A DNA stretch of 64,000 nt from Adiantum capillus-veneris (Eukaryota; Streptophyta; Polypodiopsida; Polypodiales; Pteridaceae). Positions 34,196 to 47,225 of the stretch are shown here, piece by piece. The position numbers were made by a program, and so were the translations under genes. The DNA is taken from positions 94,248,612 to 94,312,611 of the forward strand of contig CM043945.1 of assembly GCA_014529385.2 (NCBI GenBank). The letters run 5' to 3'. Each line of letters opens with the position of its first letter. Positions within the stretch are counted from its first letter, which is position 1. Below the pieces are notes generated by a model. The model was given only the letters and a program-made list of their open reading frames with translations. It made no database searches and was not told where the DNA came from.

Positions 34196-34527
34196 GTTGT
34201 ACCCATGTCCATTCAACATAGATGGGTCAGGACATAGCATTAAATGTTATCAACAATAGATATCTAGGCCCACTCACTCACTATGCTCGAACATAACATT
34301 AAATGAACAACCATATCCTTGCATGGTCACACAAGGAGTTATTCTAACTTTGCATGGGGAATCTCAACTAATTTGTACGATCTGTAACTATACCAATTTT
34401 GGCGTTGTAATCTAACCCTAACAACTACTCTTGGTCCTTCAAGTGTTGTTCTCCTTGTGCCCTAGCACGTGACGTAGTGGCTTCTGTGCGTACACAGGTG
34501 AAACACTTGCAAAGGAGAGTGACCTAA

Positions 34528-34659
<132 letters not shown>

Positions 34660-36225
34660 CCGACGTGCACGGAGGAGCGCCTATGGTAGCCCCTCATCTG
34701 GAACCCCATGGTTAGCACTCAGAGAGGCCACTTGGTTGGGAGTCGGCCTCATGTTTCTTGGGGTCCCATTGCAGCAGGTCCAGCGCGCTCTCTAGGTGAC
34801 TGGCTAGAGTTCACAGGTTTGTCAGAGGAGGTGTAGGGTTTCCAGCTACAGGGCATGAGAGGGGTGCAGAGCATGTGTCAGGACATCTCAGAGTCAGTTC
34901 CAGCTGAGTGGCTCACGCCTCTTGAGCCAGTAGCACCCCGGTGGATGGGAGCCTTCACACAACTGGAGGTTCTCATTTCAGTCAGGGCCTGCTCAGAGAC
35001 TGTCCCAGCCCTGTTCTTCGAGCTTCAGGGTGGGGGACAATTACAGCGAGTTGCAGTAGAGGCCCCGCAAGTAGCGGAGTGCTGTTTCCAGAGGTTCCGA
35101 GTTGTGGGCATCTGTGGGAGGACTTGCATCATAGACCCTGACCCAGCAGCCCTTGAGACTGGACATTGGAGGCTATGGGCTTGGGAGTGTTGTCCACTGG
35201 CACGAGTACAGTGGGATCCTGGTGAGTGGCTATGGAGGTACCCCTTCTCTTCTGCAGACCACCCAGGAATCCCCTTCTTTCAGTACATTGTTCGGCTTGG
35301 ATGTCATATACTTGCAGCACAGAGAGAGGCCCGCCCCGCTGCAGCACGTCATTGGCAGGAGGAGGGCCTCACAGTCGAGTTCTTGGCAGCCTTTTGGCAG
35401 AGGTTGTGGGACTCCAGACAGCCGAGGCGCATCACTTTGTTTCAGTGGCTGGTTGCACAGAGAGCCACAACAGTAGGGAGATGGCTTGTGCATAGTGGTC
35501 TCTCGGCCGCATGTACAGCCTGTGACCAGTTGGTGGAGAGTCAGCGTCATTGTCTTTGGGATTGTCCCTCAGCCCAGCAGGTGTGGCTACGAGTTCTTCG
35601 GCTGATGCCTGCTCTCTCCACGGCTCGACAGTACCCTTGGGGGGTAGCGGCTTGGTCCACCCTCATGGGCCCGGCACTTCAGTTTGAGCTATCTTCCACC
35701 AGCAAGATGATAGTGATGCAGGGGGGGCGACCTACACTCTAGCCTGCTACAGAGCTTACTCCACAAGAGTGGTGCAGTGAGAGAGAGGAGTGTTGGGAGC
35801 TCATCAATGGCCTTACACTTTGGTTCATCTGGCGGGCCCGCTGTTTCCGCATCTTTGAGGCTCGCCTTGTGCCACTAGCAGAGACTGTTCGTGACTTTTG
35901 GCTAGAGCTGATCCATACTCTTAGAGGACAGCTTGAGGGACTACAGGGCAGCTCCGACCGCATGCGGGAGCGCCGCGAGGCTTTCCTTCAACTCTGGTGC
36001 CTTGAGCCTTTCTACACCATAGTCCAGGGGGTGCTCAGATGGCACTACTGTCCACCTGTGTGGCTTTTCCCTCCTCCCATCTCTTGATTTAGCCTCATTG
36101 TATATATGTTGTTTTTTCATTGGGAGAGTCTCCCCATCATGCTTGTTGTAGCCCTCTCTTGCAGAGGTGGTTGTAGCCCTATGGGCAGTTTTCATTAACT
36201 AATAGAAGGATCTTTTTCTCAAAAA
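34660..36225 (+). mobile_element. 3' end of a LINE (non-LTR retrotransposon)
   Basis: One frame runs from about 34690 to 36087 with stops at about 34830 and 35740. It carries the zf-RVT region found at the end of plant LINE ORF2: LFQWLVAQRATTVGRWL, CTACDQLVESQRHCLWDCP with two Cys pairs and a His, then LTLWFIWRARCFRIFEARL. The 3' non-coding end stops in a short A-run at 36219-36226. GC content is visibly higher than in the flanks. It is 5'-truncated at the purine tract, as LINEs often are. Reverse transcriptase itself is absent. Confidence 0.8.
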
Positions 36226-36229
36226 AATC

Positions 36230-37480
36230 CCGATTCATCAAAATAATAATGGTTTTTACAAAGAGAGCTCCGAAAAATGGTATCCGGGTTAGCTTGCTGC
36301 TATCACATCCCAAGCCAGATCTAATTGTGGACTTCGTAAACTGCTAGGAAAAGGCTCGATACGATAAATTGCAAGATCCATTGTTGCAAATTACAAGAGC
36401 TTCCCAAAATGAACCTGGATCCCAAAACTGTTGATAAATTCTTGCCTTTTCACCGTCCCAAAACTCATGTATGTGCTCAAGAAAGTCTCACACATCTTTG
36501 CCCAGCCATTTGCTTCTTGCACGCCACATACCTAAGAAGTCGTGGTAGTATGATTGACTGAGACATAATGTCTTTAACTGCTCAATCAAAGAGATCTAGT
36601 GAAACGATATCATTTGTTTCCTTGGATTGTTACATAAATTACACCTCTCATAGCACCTTTCACAATCACTCTTTAAGCGAGTCGATGATAATGTGTCATT
36701 ACACGTGCATTTTAGTGCTTCTTCTTCGTCAAGTTCCTCTAAGCTTGGGCGGAGTACTCTTGGCTCGTGGGTATGACTGTCCTATTCGATGCATGGCTTC
36801 CACTCTTCCAGAGAGACCGTGACCCTATCTTTGTACAACCTCAATAACTTTGAGAAGCTAGAAGGAATTGGGCTGCCATTGAGACATCCATCCCAATCCT
36901 TTGACTTTTGTATCAATAGAGAAGCCAAGCATGGTTCCTTAGTGGCAATTGATTTCTTTCCCTTTGAGGACGTCCTTCAAACAACACTCGTAATACCTCA
37001 TCTTATAATTTTATCGATGCCCAATGCTGATCTAGGGTCTATTGCAACCACACACGCAATCTAAAGTTTGATCGCCAAGAGCTTCTTCATTTAAGGCCTT
37101 GAAACTTCGAAGCAACATATGGGCACAGTTGACAGCTTTTTCCTCCTGGAAGACAATTTATCCCAAAGGCATGATTACTCACAATGAAGTAAGAATACAC
37201 TCAGATTTATTATTCAAGAAGGTGCTCAAAAGTGCATCAGAGTGAGGATAGTCCACACATTTGTCCTCGATTTGCTGGCAGCCGGGAGCCAGTTTTAGAC
37301 TATAAAAGAATCACAAAGTTGGGGGCTTGCAAAAGCCACAAGTAAGAAGGGAATCCCTAATAGACTGAAATACAACATACGCAACCAAGAATGTTGTGAG
37401 TTGCAGGCTCAGAGTTTCTACCTCCATGAAGAATTTCATGCAGTGCATGTTGCTTTGGCTATGTCACTAAACTAGCCTTA
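36230..37480 (-). pseudogene. Cysteine-rich multi-exon gene relic, unrecognised
   Basis: Minus-strand reading gives a continuous protein-like frame with occasional stops: DWDGCLNGSPIPSSFSKLLR, VSLEEWKPCIE, then KCTCNDTLSSTRLKSDCERC and YERCNLCNNPRK, then YYHDFLGMWRARSKWLG, EFWDGEKARIYQQFWDPG and LVICNNG. The C-X-C...C-X2-C-X3-C-X2-C cluster suggests zinc binding. Upstream exons appear at about 37065-37150 (acceptor TTCCAG, reading EEKAVNCAHMLLRSFKAL) and 37185-37290 (QIEDKCVDYPHSDALLS, donor GTGAGT). The family is unknown; a large DNA-transposon protein is one option. A LINE interrupts it at 36226. Confidence 0.45.
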
Positions 37481-38777
37481 ATGGGCTGATTTCTATGGGA
37501 AAGGACACTGCGCTTCTGTTGAGAAATAATCAAGAATTTCCACCCTCAATGACCATCTTCGTACTCTTTCCAACTATCTGGGAAACTTGTGCATGCTATG
37601 GAATGAGGCAAGTAGGAGAGAGCTACTCAACAATAGGCCAGGCTTAATATACATGTCTAAATCTACGTGTAAACCCATGTAAGAGGAACTTTAGATAGGG
37701 TCTCATAGAATGTCAAAAACACCCACAAAGGCAGTATAGGTAAAGTACTATCATAAAAGAATCCAAGGTCGAGTAAGCTGAGTAAAAACCACAGGACATC
37801 ATGCATGCATATACAACTTAGGCTGTGAAGTTTCAACCAAGAAGGATCATAAATGATAGAAAACATAAACCTTAACGAAGACTACCAATCAATTTTTCTT
37901 AAAGTTTGAAACTAAAGATTTATGTGAAGGTAGCATTTCCTTATGGCAAACCTTGAAATCTGGAGGTCCCACTACCACCAAAAAATTATTGGACCAACTC
38001 ACAATTTCTTGAAGCTGTGAACATGTAAAAGAAGCAGTTCATTATCCAAACCTTAAAACCAGGGGGCTCCTATACCACCAAAAAATAAGAGAAAAAATCA
38101 GAATTTCCAAAGCTATGAACATGAAGATGTATGTAAAACAAAGATGTATACAGAGAACAAAGCTGTGAACATATTCTAGCAATTGAAACAATATTTGAAT
38201 GCTTATGCTTTGACCGTCATGAAATTATCAACGATAACAAGTGTTCCACATCTTTTGTCACTACACTCAACTTTGTATCAAACTCACATCAACATAAGAC
38301 ATTGGAAATTACATATTCGTTGTTGATAAATATTGCAAAAGATATTTTTTTTTACTGTACCATGTGACAACATCAAAAGAAGACAAAACTGGTTTCTACA
38401 TCAACCAACCATATGATTGCATTATCAAAGCATCAAAAAAGAAAAAGCACCCAAATGACAATGTACCCATGTCACAGTCAAGCCTCGGCATGAATTTTTT
38501 CATTGTAGCGATTCCATTTGTAGCATGAGGCGCACATCGATGAAATAGGAAAGCCTTAGGCTACAGAAACGAGCATATTGGAGCAACTAAGGCGTTTTTC
38601 GTGATCATGCTCCTGGTCTTGGCAGTGTTTTCTGGCATGTGGTTTTTTTTACCCATTGGTACGAAGGCTTTGGCCTTGCAACCTTCCCTCAGGAGCCTCG
38701 CTTGTGCCCCCTCTTGACCAATATAAGATGTTCTTGGCTAGTGACACTTTCCACTATACATCAACCATTTTAAGCTT
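37481..38777. other. No clear gene; possible introns of the minus-strand relic
   Basis: AT-rich, with short frames only. It contains a duplicated phrase (CCTTRAAAYCWGGRGGYYCC and ACCACCAAAAAAT) at about 37945-37990 and 38050-38090. Confidence 0.4.
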
Positions 38778-39593
38778 CTAACTGGGAGCCTTTTGAGATA
38801 ATCCAAGAATTTTCCGAAGAAGGAATTTCACGTCCTTGGATAATGGAGCTTCATCTTGAGGATGCTTCCTCATCCACCAGTCCCATCTCTTTTGAATCTG
38901 AAATAGACTCTGAGCTGTGAACAATGTGTCTATCAATCTCACGGACCGCTTGCTTGTATGCACTACATGGGGCCATTCTAGAGGGATAAATACAAGCGAT
39001 ATTGCCTCAGCCACAAAGTGATATTGTGCTTGAGAGAGAACACTCATACCCTTATTCATACATGCTTGTCAAGCATCCATAATTTTAGGGTCATTTCAAT
39101 CCTAGAAGTAGAATGTCTTCCTCCCCTCTACCAATAGCATCCACCCCATTATACACATGGGGTCTACATGTGAGGCCGTAAATAAAATTTTGCCGGTATA
39201 AAGGACTCCTACCTTGGAGTCGACGTGTCCAACCCCCATCGCTTTTTTCAAGTCATGATGGATGTCATCCGTAAAAACATGGAAACTATGAAGGGGCTCC
39301 AAAAAAGAGTTACCCAAGGGAATACATTGATCTAAAATAGCAAGGCCTCTCTCATGACTCCCATTCAAATGTCCTCATAGGATAGATGATACACACCTCC
39401 AAACCTATCAGTCCCCCAGACTTTTGTATCTCCCAGACGTTTGATAATGTGATCCTAAAAAGCCTCTGGACACTGAATTTCACTTGGAAGTACCTTGGTC
39501 ACAGCATTCGGAACAAGTGTGGGCTTCAAGATTGGCCTCCTAAGCAACCCCTCTAAGGAGGCAGGGAGGGGAAGGGGTACTCTCTCAGCCATG
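38778..39593 (-). pseudogene. Minus-strand coding relic, unrecognised, probably the 5' part of the same gene
   Basis: MAERVPLPLPASLEGLLRRP at 39593 begins a readable stretch: TKVLPSEIQCPEAF, then GSHERGLAILDQCIPLGN, SFHVFTDDIHHDLKKAMG, GVLYTGKILFTASHVDPM, and after two stops NDPKIMDAWQACMNKGMS, LEWPVVH-like text and KRWDWWMRKHPQDEAPL. Frames 39368-39102 and 39059-38778 are the same frame. No domain was recognised. Strand and texture match 36230-37480. Confidence 0.4.
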
Positions 39594-41495
39594 ATTTCCA
39601 AAAAATATCAAAATAAACGCATTATGCAATGGTTGGATGCGAATGTGGATGGATTAGTGTGCAAACCAAGGAGAAGAGACAACCCAAAAAGACCTACAAA
39701 TCTACCAACAGGTAGTGGACTAGAGAAATGCTACTCAAGATGACAACGCCCAATTTTTCTTGTTTCAAAACACTATTAAGTGAGCTTTTTAAACTACTTA
39801 CTTTACACAAAGCTCTGTTCTAGTTGTCTTTGATTTAATTTATCGTTTTCAACAAATACACCAGCACATGAATATGTACAAGGTTTCACCTTCACATACA
39901 CACTCCGAATATGTTTAAGCTAGCCGGTCCCAACAAAAGGTTATTTTCATGCAAGACACCTGTAAATAAAACACGCAGATTTTCCCCTCTACTTCTACAT
40001 ATGAAGACAAACAATCGGACCTTTCCCAAACCTAGCAATACAAAACTTAATTAGATATTTTTTGTTCAATCAACACACATTCTAACCTGAGACTACTCGT
40101 GAATATTATTGTCCCTAGTGGATTGGCCAGGGATAGCAAATCCAATATCAAACCATAAAGGCAAAAACACTTCAAAAGATAGACAACATAGTTGATTATC
40201 ACTACCCCCATCCCTTCTCATATTGCTCATATCCACCACTTCAGGGGTAGATTGATCTCTCCTATCCTAACAGAGATAAGAGCACACAAGCCATTCTATC
40301 ATCAACCAGCTTTAGGTCGGTAAGACATAATATCGAGGCATACACTCTCTTTAGCATTTCATGCATAGCAGATCAAATGATGATCAAGCGAAAACAATCA
40401 AAAGTTCTTACTAAATGATAAGACAGTATGGTACCCAAGTTACAACACATGCCCAAAAATCCTATACCAACACATCTTCCAAACCTAATGGCATACCATC
40501 TAGTCCAAAGATGACTGATGAGTATTAATTATGTGTATGGGATGTGTGTATCTTATGTGTGTAGGTATGCATGTATGTGTGAATGTGGATGGATTAGTGT
40601 GCATCAAACGTTGTCAATCTCTTCTTATGCAACCTCATGGGGAAGTATATACCAATTTAAACAAAATTCACAGTGAATAGTGTGCCCATTATGTGATGGA
40701 AATTAGAGTAAAAATTTGAGGTTACCTAGAGTAATTTTCCTCCAAACTCTTGATGCTGCTCCACTCACAGTTTCGACCAGCAGCAGTAGGATGTGTTGAT
40801 TTCCCTTGGGCCTTCTGATACTAGCCGTTGACAGCAGCTAGATGCCCCTTTCTTTTTGTACTTGGATTTCCACTTAATCTAGCCGCCGTTAATAAGTTGA
40901 AGGTGGTGGTGGTGGTGAATGGTGCCTATGTGTGAGGGGTTTGGGGAGAGAAACACTCAATTGTTTGAGTAGACGCAGGAGACGGAGTGCTATCAAGAGA
41001 GAAGGAGGTGGGAGTGAATTTGTGCATGGTAGAGTTCAATCACCAAGAGGGGGGGAGCAAATTCATGCACAATAGTACAATTGAAAATGACCTCCAAATT
41101 TTGGAGGACATATATTTGAAAATACAATGTGGTAATTTAGGAGTTTCAGTATTGTACACTGCAGCCTCAACTTTAGCAACCTGGCATACCACATTGACAT
41201 TATATTCCCTCATAGTACTTGGAGCCCTAAAAGTGAGGGAGGGAGGGAGCTTGGATTCTAAGGGCGGGAGTTCTAAATCAATTTTGCTCATCAATGCCAT
41301 GTAGGAAAGGAAGAAAGGGAAGGAACAAGGCTTGCCAAAATAATTTCATAGACAAATTCTAAAGGCCCGTTTTTTATAAGACAAACTTGGATTTTCTGTT
41401 AACATTAAAAGGGGCCCACAATGTTCAAGAAAAGTGTGTCTTGGCTTAGCCTGTGCCGCTTAAATTGAAAGTATGTACTAACGCCTTCAAAAGGG

Positions 41496-41498
<3 letters not shown>
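39594..41498. other. No gene recognised
   Basis: AT-rich intergenic DNA with only short frames. A GGTGGTGGTGGTGG run lies near 40903. Confidence 0.5.

Positions 41499-41560
<62 letters not shown>
41499..41560. repeat. (AG)31 microsatellite
   Basis: Sixty-two bp of pure AG inside a longer purine tract. Confidence 0.95.
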
Positions 41561-41563
<3 letters not shown>

Positions 41564-41840
41564 AGGTCCATTAAGTGCTTCCAAGACCTTTTTTGTTAAG
41601 TCTTAATAAACTTTGATTTCTTTATTTATAGCCTCGGGGACCTCTCTCGCATAGAGTTTTGCAAGCTCATAAACTAGCCAGTTATACTTTGCAATTCCAA
41701 CAAGTTGAAATTATGTTTATTGTTCTTTCTTTAGGAAGAATTTTTTCATGGTCCCTAGTTCAATAGCTATAGGGAGACACTTTATAGACTTTAGATATCA
41801 CAATCAAGAATTCTTGTAGAAAACACTCCCCCAAAGATAA

Positions 41841-41844
<4 letters not shown>

Positions 41845-41899
<55 letters not shown>
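41845..41899. repeat. (TC)n(TA)n compound microsatellite
   Basis: About 26 bp of TC followed by about 29 bp of TA, at the left edge of a TATC-rich repeat. Confidence 0.95.
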
Positions 41900-41902
<3 letters not shown>

Positions 41903-42775
41903 GTCTATTAATTTATGTCTATGTAAGTACCTATCTACATATTTATCTATCATCATGACAATGTGTCTCCTTCTATCTCTATCCATATCCTATCTCTATA
42001 ACATCTATCAATCTTTAGCTATGTAATGAATATATCTATCGGCATATTGACCTATTTCTATACACTCACTTGCCTTTATCATATTTCTCTCTCTATTATC
42101 TATCCAATGGTCTATCTACGAATATATTGCATGATAGCAAACATATATATTGACCTATCTATATATTTATCATTATAGTTTATTCTATGTATCACTTTAA
42201 TTTTTTATATATCCACTATTTATCTATGTATCAACATATTTTTCTATGTTTTTAGCTTCTAATAACGATAAAATGATCCCAAAACATTCATATATGCACA
42301 CATACATGCATAACTACACACATACACACACACATATATCTTTGTCTATGTTTTCAACTTCTAATAATGATAAAATGATCCCAAAACATTTATATATGCA
42401 CACATACATGCATACCTACGTAGACACATAAGATAGGTATGCATGCACATACATAGGTATACATGCATGCATATACATAGCTATGCATGCACATACATAG
42501 CTTATATATACACACACACACATATATATAATATGTATATTAATTTATGTCTATTTAAGTACCTATCTAAATATTTAACTATCAACATGACTATGTGTCT
42601 CCTTCTAACTCTATCCATCTGCTATCTCTATAATATCTATCAATCTTTAGCTAGGTAGATGAATATATCTATCATTACCTATCTCTATACATGATTCACT
42701 TGCCTATATCGTGCTTCTCTCTCCATTATCTATATAATGGTGTATGTACGAGTATATTACATGATAACAAACATG
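41890..42775. repeat. TATC-rich dispersed repeat, two direct copies
   Basis: Copy 1 starts about 41900 and copy 2 about 42530; both read TAATTTATGTCTAT, then ACCTATCTA and CTTTAGCTA. Copy 2 is cut at about 42772 by the hAT element after ACATGATAACAAACATGG. Within copy 1, a 113-bp unit (AAAATGATCCCAAAACATT) is tandemly doubled at 42245-42420. Confidence 0.75.
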
Positions 42776-44335
42776 GACACAAGCATTTGTTGTATGTGGA
42801 ATTCCTTTTAATTTCATTCAAAATCCTATCTTCAAAGATGCTTTAATGAGCACGGCGAAGAAGGGTTTTGTGGTACTTGATTATAATAGGATGCGTACAA
42901 AATACTTAGATAAAGTAAAAACTACATCAAAAAATATTTTAGAGCGCAAAACTCTTGATTATGTGCCACAATATGGATGCACAATTGCTCTAGATGGTTG
43001 GACAAATTGTTAGAAGAAACCATTGATTAATATGATTCGTCCAAGAGGTTCCATCTTTCTTGAGGCGATCGATACATCCTTGAAAGAGAAAACTAGTGGA
43101 TATCTTGTACGTGTGTATGAGCGTTCGATCAGAAGGGCCGAAGGACCTAATAATGTGATAGTCATTGTCAGAGATAATGCATTTAACTACAAAGTAGCTG
43201 GAAAAGCAATTGCACCAAAGTATCCAGAGATAACGTGGGTTCCATGTGCTGCTCACACTTTAAATCTGCTCTTAAAGGACTTTGGGAAATTTCCTTCTAT
43301 TAAACAAACTCTTCTAGAAGCAAAACACTTGGTGAAGTTTATAAGAGAGAATTCATTTTCTTATTCTTTGTTCAAAACAAAGTCCCCCACCAAAAATTTA
43401 CAGATTTTTTGTGTGAGTCATTTTGCAATAGCATATTACATTCTGTCAACACTGCAGCAGGTTAAAGCGGCCCTTGTTGAAACACTCGCAGATAGAAGAT
43501 TGGACATTTGGCTTGATAAATATCCCAAGTATGAACCTGTTGTGTTGTAGCCAAATGATATCAGCTTGTAGACTCTCCTGTTTTTTGGAGAAATGTAGAC
43601 AAAATTGTTTCTGTCCACAGAACCCTTCACTCATCTAATACAATTAGTGGACAAAGAAGCCTCTATCTTTGGACGGGTTTACTGGTACATGCATGAAGAC
43701 ACTCGCAAGTTAAAAGACTGTACATCTTATGCAAGAAAAGAGAAAGCCATGATGATGTCGTTTGTCAAAAGACAATGGGATCAGTTGCATACTTCTTTGC
43801 ATGGAGCAGGTTTTCTTTTAGATCCTAATTTCCATATGCACAAGCAATCTTCAAACAATTAAGTGATCAGTGATTTCAAGAAAGTGTGTGCTCAACTACT
43901 AGGTAATGTGGATAGAGAGGTGGCATACACACAAAAGATGGCATATACTAGCAAAAAAGGAATGTTTGGGGATCCTTGGCATATAGATGCTATCAAGACA
44001 ATGAGCACACCAGTTTGGTGCAAAGAGTACGGTGGAGAAAAAGTGGAACTTCAACATGTGGCTGTGAGAGTATTGTCTATTGCCGCTTTGAGTGGTAGTT
44101 GTGAAAGGAATTGGTCTTCGTTTTCTTTCGTAAATACTAAAAAACAAAATTGATTAAGTCATAAACAAGCTGCAGATTTGGTTTATGTATTTTGTAACAT
44201 GCGACTTATGCACACGTGCCACAGAAGAAATCTTTGGACGCTTTCAAACACACGAAGCAATTGCAAATGAGCTCAACTTCGATGATGAATTGGAATGGAA
44301 CCCGGAAGATATTGATCCATAATGTTTATATGTTG
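42776..44335 (+). pseudogene. hAT-superfamily transposase relic (DUF659 type)
   Basis: One frame from 42792 to 44153 has stops at 43011, 43548, two or three more before 43605, 43860 and 44151, but no frameshift. GCTIALDGWTN is the first-Asp region, RPRGSIFLEAIDTS and VIVIVRDNAFNYKVAGKA the DUF659 core, and WVPCAAHTLNLLLKDFGK the insertion start. VRVLSIAALSGSCERNWSSF is the C-terminal dimerisation domain of hAT transposases. The N-terminal BED finger is missing, cut at the repeat junction near 42772. The family cuts and pastes DNA with 8-bp duplications; its ends were not identified here. Confidence 0.9.
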
Positions 44336-44670
44336 AAGAAATTAATGACATGGTGCCTGTGATTGAGGGGACGGATGAGCTATAAAGTTTGTATTGTATT
44401 CTCTATCAATTTTGCAATGCAAAAGTTATGTAGAGTTTAGCTTCAAAACCTCTCTCTCTTTCTCTCTCCCTCTATCTTTGTCTCCCTTTCTCTCCATCTG
44501 CTCCATATCATTGTCAAAAAGAGAGGGAGAGAGAACAAACTTACACAATTGTAACAACAACCGACATGTTCATTTGTTGCAATAAATAAAGATTTACATA
44601 CCAAAAAACAGTTTTCATTACAAATCTTGAGATTTAAGATACAAAAAGAGCTTAATATTGTGAGGGAGAT
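44336..44670. other. No gene; CT/AG-rich 3' flank of the hAT relic
   Basis: Contains a CTCTCTCT stretch at 44449-44480 and a GAGAGGGAGAGAGA stretch at 44520, an imperfect inverted pair. Confidence 0.5.
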
Positions 44671-45463
44671 TTAATTTAAATCATGGGTTGCATCTCCTAA
44701 AAGGTCAGATACACAATATTTTGATTGGCCAAATGAATTTCTTGCACCCACATTGCCTATCTCTTCTTCATTAACAAGCCCATACTTTGCCTCGTACCAT
44801 GCCAACTTTCTTTCTAGGACTGCTATACAAGCGCGTAGCATGGTTGGGGTCTCTCCTTGACTTGCCAAATCCACACCTTGGGTTGCAAGCTGCTCAATGA
44901 CTACAGTTTCTTTGGGCAAGTATGTATATCCTCTCTTGGGAGGGGGGTCTTCTTGATTAGCTTCTTGTGCATGAATCTTCTCGGCTGGACGTGCTTTTCA
45001 AACACCTCCTATAGTGGGATGATCATTCCAATCAACTTTGAGACTCAATACATAGTAGCAATAGCATTGTTGTACAAAGTGAATTTCCACTTGATTATTG
45101 TTTGGTGGTGATCTGTACACTTGGATAAATCTTGCAAGGATATTTCTTGCGAGGACAGTGTGTTGCAAATAAAAAACCTTCAAGGGAGCGGAAGGTTTAG
45201 CATTTCCTTTGACTCAAAATAATGTGTTGTGTACGAAGTGATTCGGGCATAACTGCCTGCATTGCTTGTAATTTAGTGGCTCCCCTTGAAGTTCTGATTG
45301 GTCTTGTTGGGTTGCAGCCAAAGTGCTGAGATCTCCTTGAGCCACCCAAATCTCTTCCTCTTTGTAAATTTGTTGAGCCAATGCATGATTAAGCAAAGGA
45401 TCATCTGGGTGTGCATTCTGGTTGGGAGCAATATCTTCCCTAACTGAAATGCAAAATAATAAA
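44671..45463 (-). pseudogene. C-terminal exon of a minus-strand relic, unrecognised
   Basis: A likely acceptor (TTTGCATTTCAG) at about 45464 opens a frame reading REDIAPNQNAHPDDPLLN, QIYKEEEIWVAQGDLSTL, LKVFYLQHTVLARNILAR and a final coiled-coil-like LRACIAVLERKLAWYEAK. Stops at 45214 and 44998 do not change the frame; the gene ends at 44671. It may be the tail of the kinase-like relic to its right, with which it shares strand and order. Confidence 0.45.
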
Positions 45464-45759
45464 CTTTAGTGAAATAGGTCTTAGCAATTGGAAAAGAGAG
45501 TTGTTTTAGAGAATTGCGATCCAGCTTGAAATACTTTAAAACCTCAACTTGAAGAACTTTAGAGACGTAATTGAACACCATTAATGAAACACTTTAAATA
45601 TCATCACACATTGCACACCATTAATGTCAAAAAACTTGATTAATGGTTTAGTCATGAACATGCCTCAAGTCACATTTGGTTACAATATGATAGCCAACAT
45701 TATGGCCTCCATTCAAACAAAGGCGTAAATCCCATATCTTAGGTCTAAGGGTTTGGGGG

Positions 45760-47030
45760 ATTTTCCACTAGCACGACGTTTATTTACATTTTGCAAAAAT
45801 TCACGCTTGAGAACCTCAACGGGCTCTAGAATACACGCAATCAAGAGTCTAAGAATATATGAGATACTATATATATCAGATGCCTTGGTGAATGGAGGAG
45901 GATTTGTGATGATAGTTTCACGTGTAGTCCATGGATAATCTCATTCAAATTGAGCTCTGCATTGAGGGGTGAGATTTGGCATCTTGGAAAATGTAGCAGA
46001 CGTGCTTAATGGTGTGCTTTGCCCACAGTCAGCAATGCCAGCATACACTCCTTGCTCACCAAAATGAGATGAATATTTCTAGTGTGTGGATCATTGTGAA
46101 TGAATGCGTGACTATACACAAATTTAATCGTCTGCAGAAGAGCATTACAAATTGGGAAAATGTTGTCTGTGAACTGTTATACAGTTCTAGACGTGTGTTA
46201 GAACTCTTTGATTGCAGGCTTTCTTCCATCATGATGACATGCCTGAATCCACTGCTCAACATGACCTCCATTCCAAATCTTGAAGATCAGCATAGGTCTT
46301 TTGCTATACCGAACAAGAGCATGAGGCAATATCATGCCAGAATATTGAACATTTGTAGCAGCTTCCTCCTCTAGCACGATCTGTAATGTCGGCTTGCTTC
46401 CTATTTGGTCTTTCTAGATCTTTTCCGCATAGACAGGATCTTTGAAGAGAGGATGATCCACTGATACTTGTTTCACATTTACAAAACATCCCTCACCGAA
46501 TTGGGGTGCTTGCAAGTGAAAGATGGAATGCTCCCTAAGTAAGTGTAGGACAAGAGAACATATTGTATCATCTAGGTGTACAGCTAAGGGTTGAGCACCT
46601 GATGGAGGAGGTACATCCTCTTCTGTCCTAGGACGTTTTGAAGAGCCTTCAATCTTATCTTTCCTCTTCAATTCTGAATGTAGTTGTACTACAAGCTGCA
46701 TTCACTCTTTGTTTCTAGGTTTTGTTTTGATTTCTGGATGAACCATACTTTCAAAGCTTCTAGTGACATGACCCAATAATTGCTTTATTGTGTTATGCAT
46801 CACTCCATTAGTTCACAGAGCTGGGTCAAATGAAACTGGGAATGCACTACACAACTCCAGCCAACACTGTTCCACAAGTGCAATAACAAAATCATCGAAC
46901 TTTGCCTGTACTGAATCAAATGCTCGTCGCAAATGATCATTTGAAGCACCATAGAGATACAAAATTAGATCATCACTAATTATTTTGCCATGCTAATGCA
47001 TTAACTTTGTCTCTACCATGACTCGAGCCT
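45760..47030 (-). pseudogene. Protein-kinase-like gene relic
   Basis: The minus strand reads one frame from MVETKLM (about 47020) with stops near 46995, 46825, 46702, 46414 and 46230. It contains LVLHLLREHSIFHLQAPQFG and VDHPLFKDPVYAEK, then SHAFIHNDPHTRNI at about 46110-46075, where kinases have HRDLK..N. After a frame change GVYAGIADCGQS (46050-46015) sits at the DFG position and KASDIYSISYILR (45890-45850) at subdomain IX. The catalytic Asp of HND and Asn remain, DFG reads DCG. The family is atypical; a function is not assigned. Confidence 0.5.
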
Positions 47031-47225
47031 GAAAATACATGAAGCAAATATAAGTAAGGTAAATCTAGAATAGATAAAAATTTGACATATATGATTGTAA
47101 ATCATTCTAAACAAAAACATTTCATGGACAATAATAACCTCCCGTATTGAGAGATCAAAACATTTCATGCACCATAATAACAACAGTAATGAAAGACTTT
47201 AAAATGAAAGACTTCCAAACCTCTC

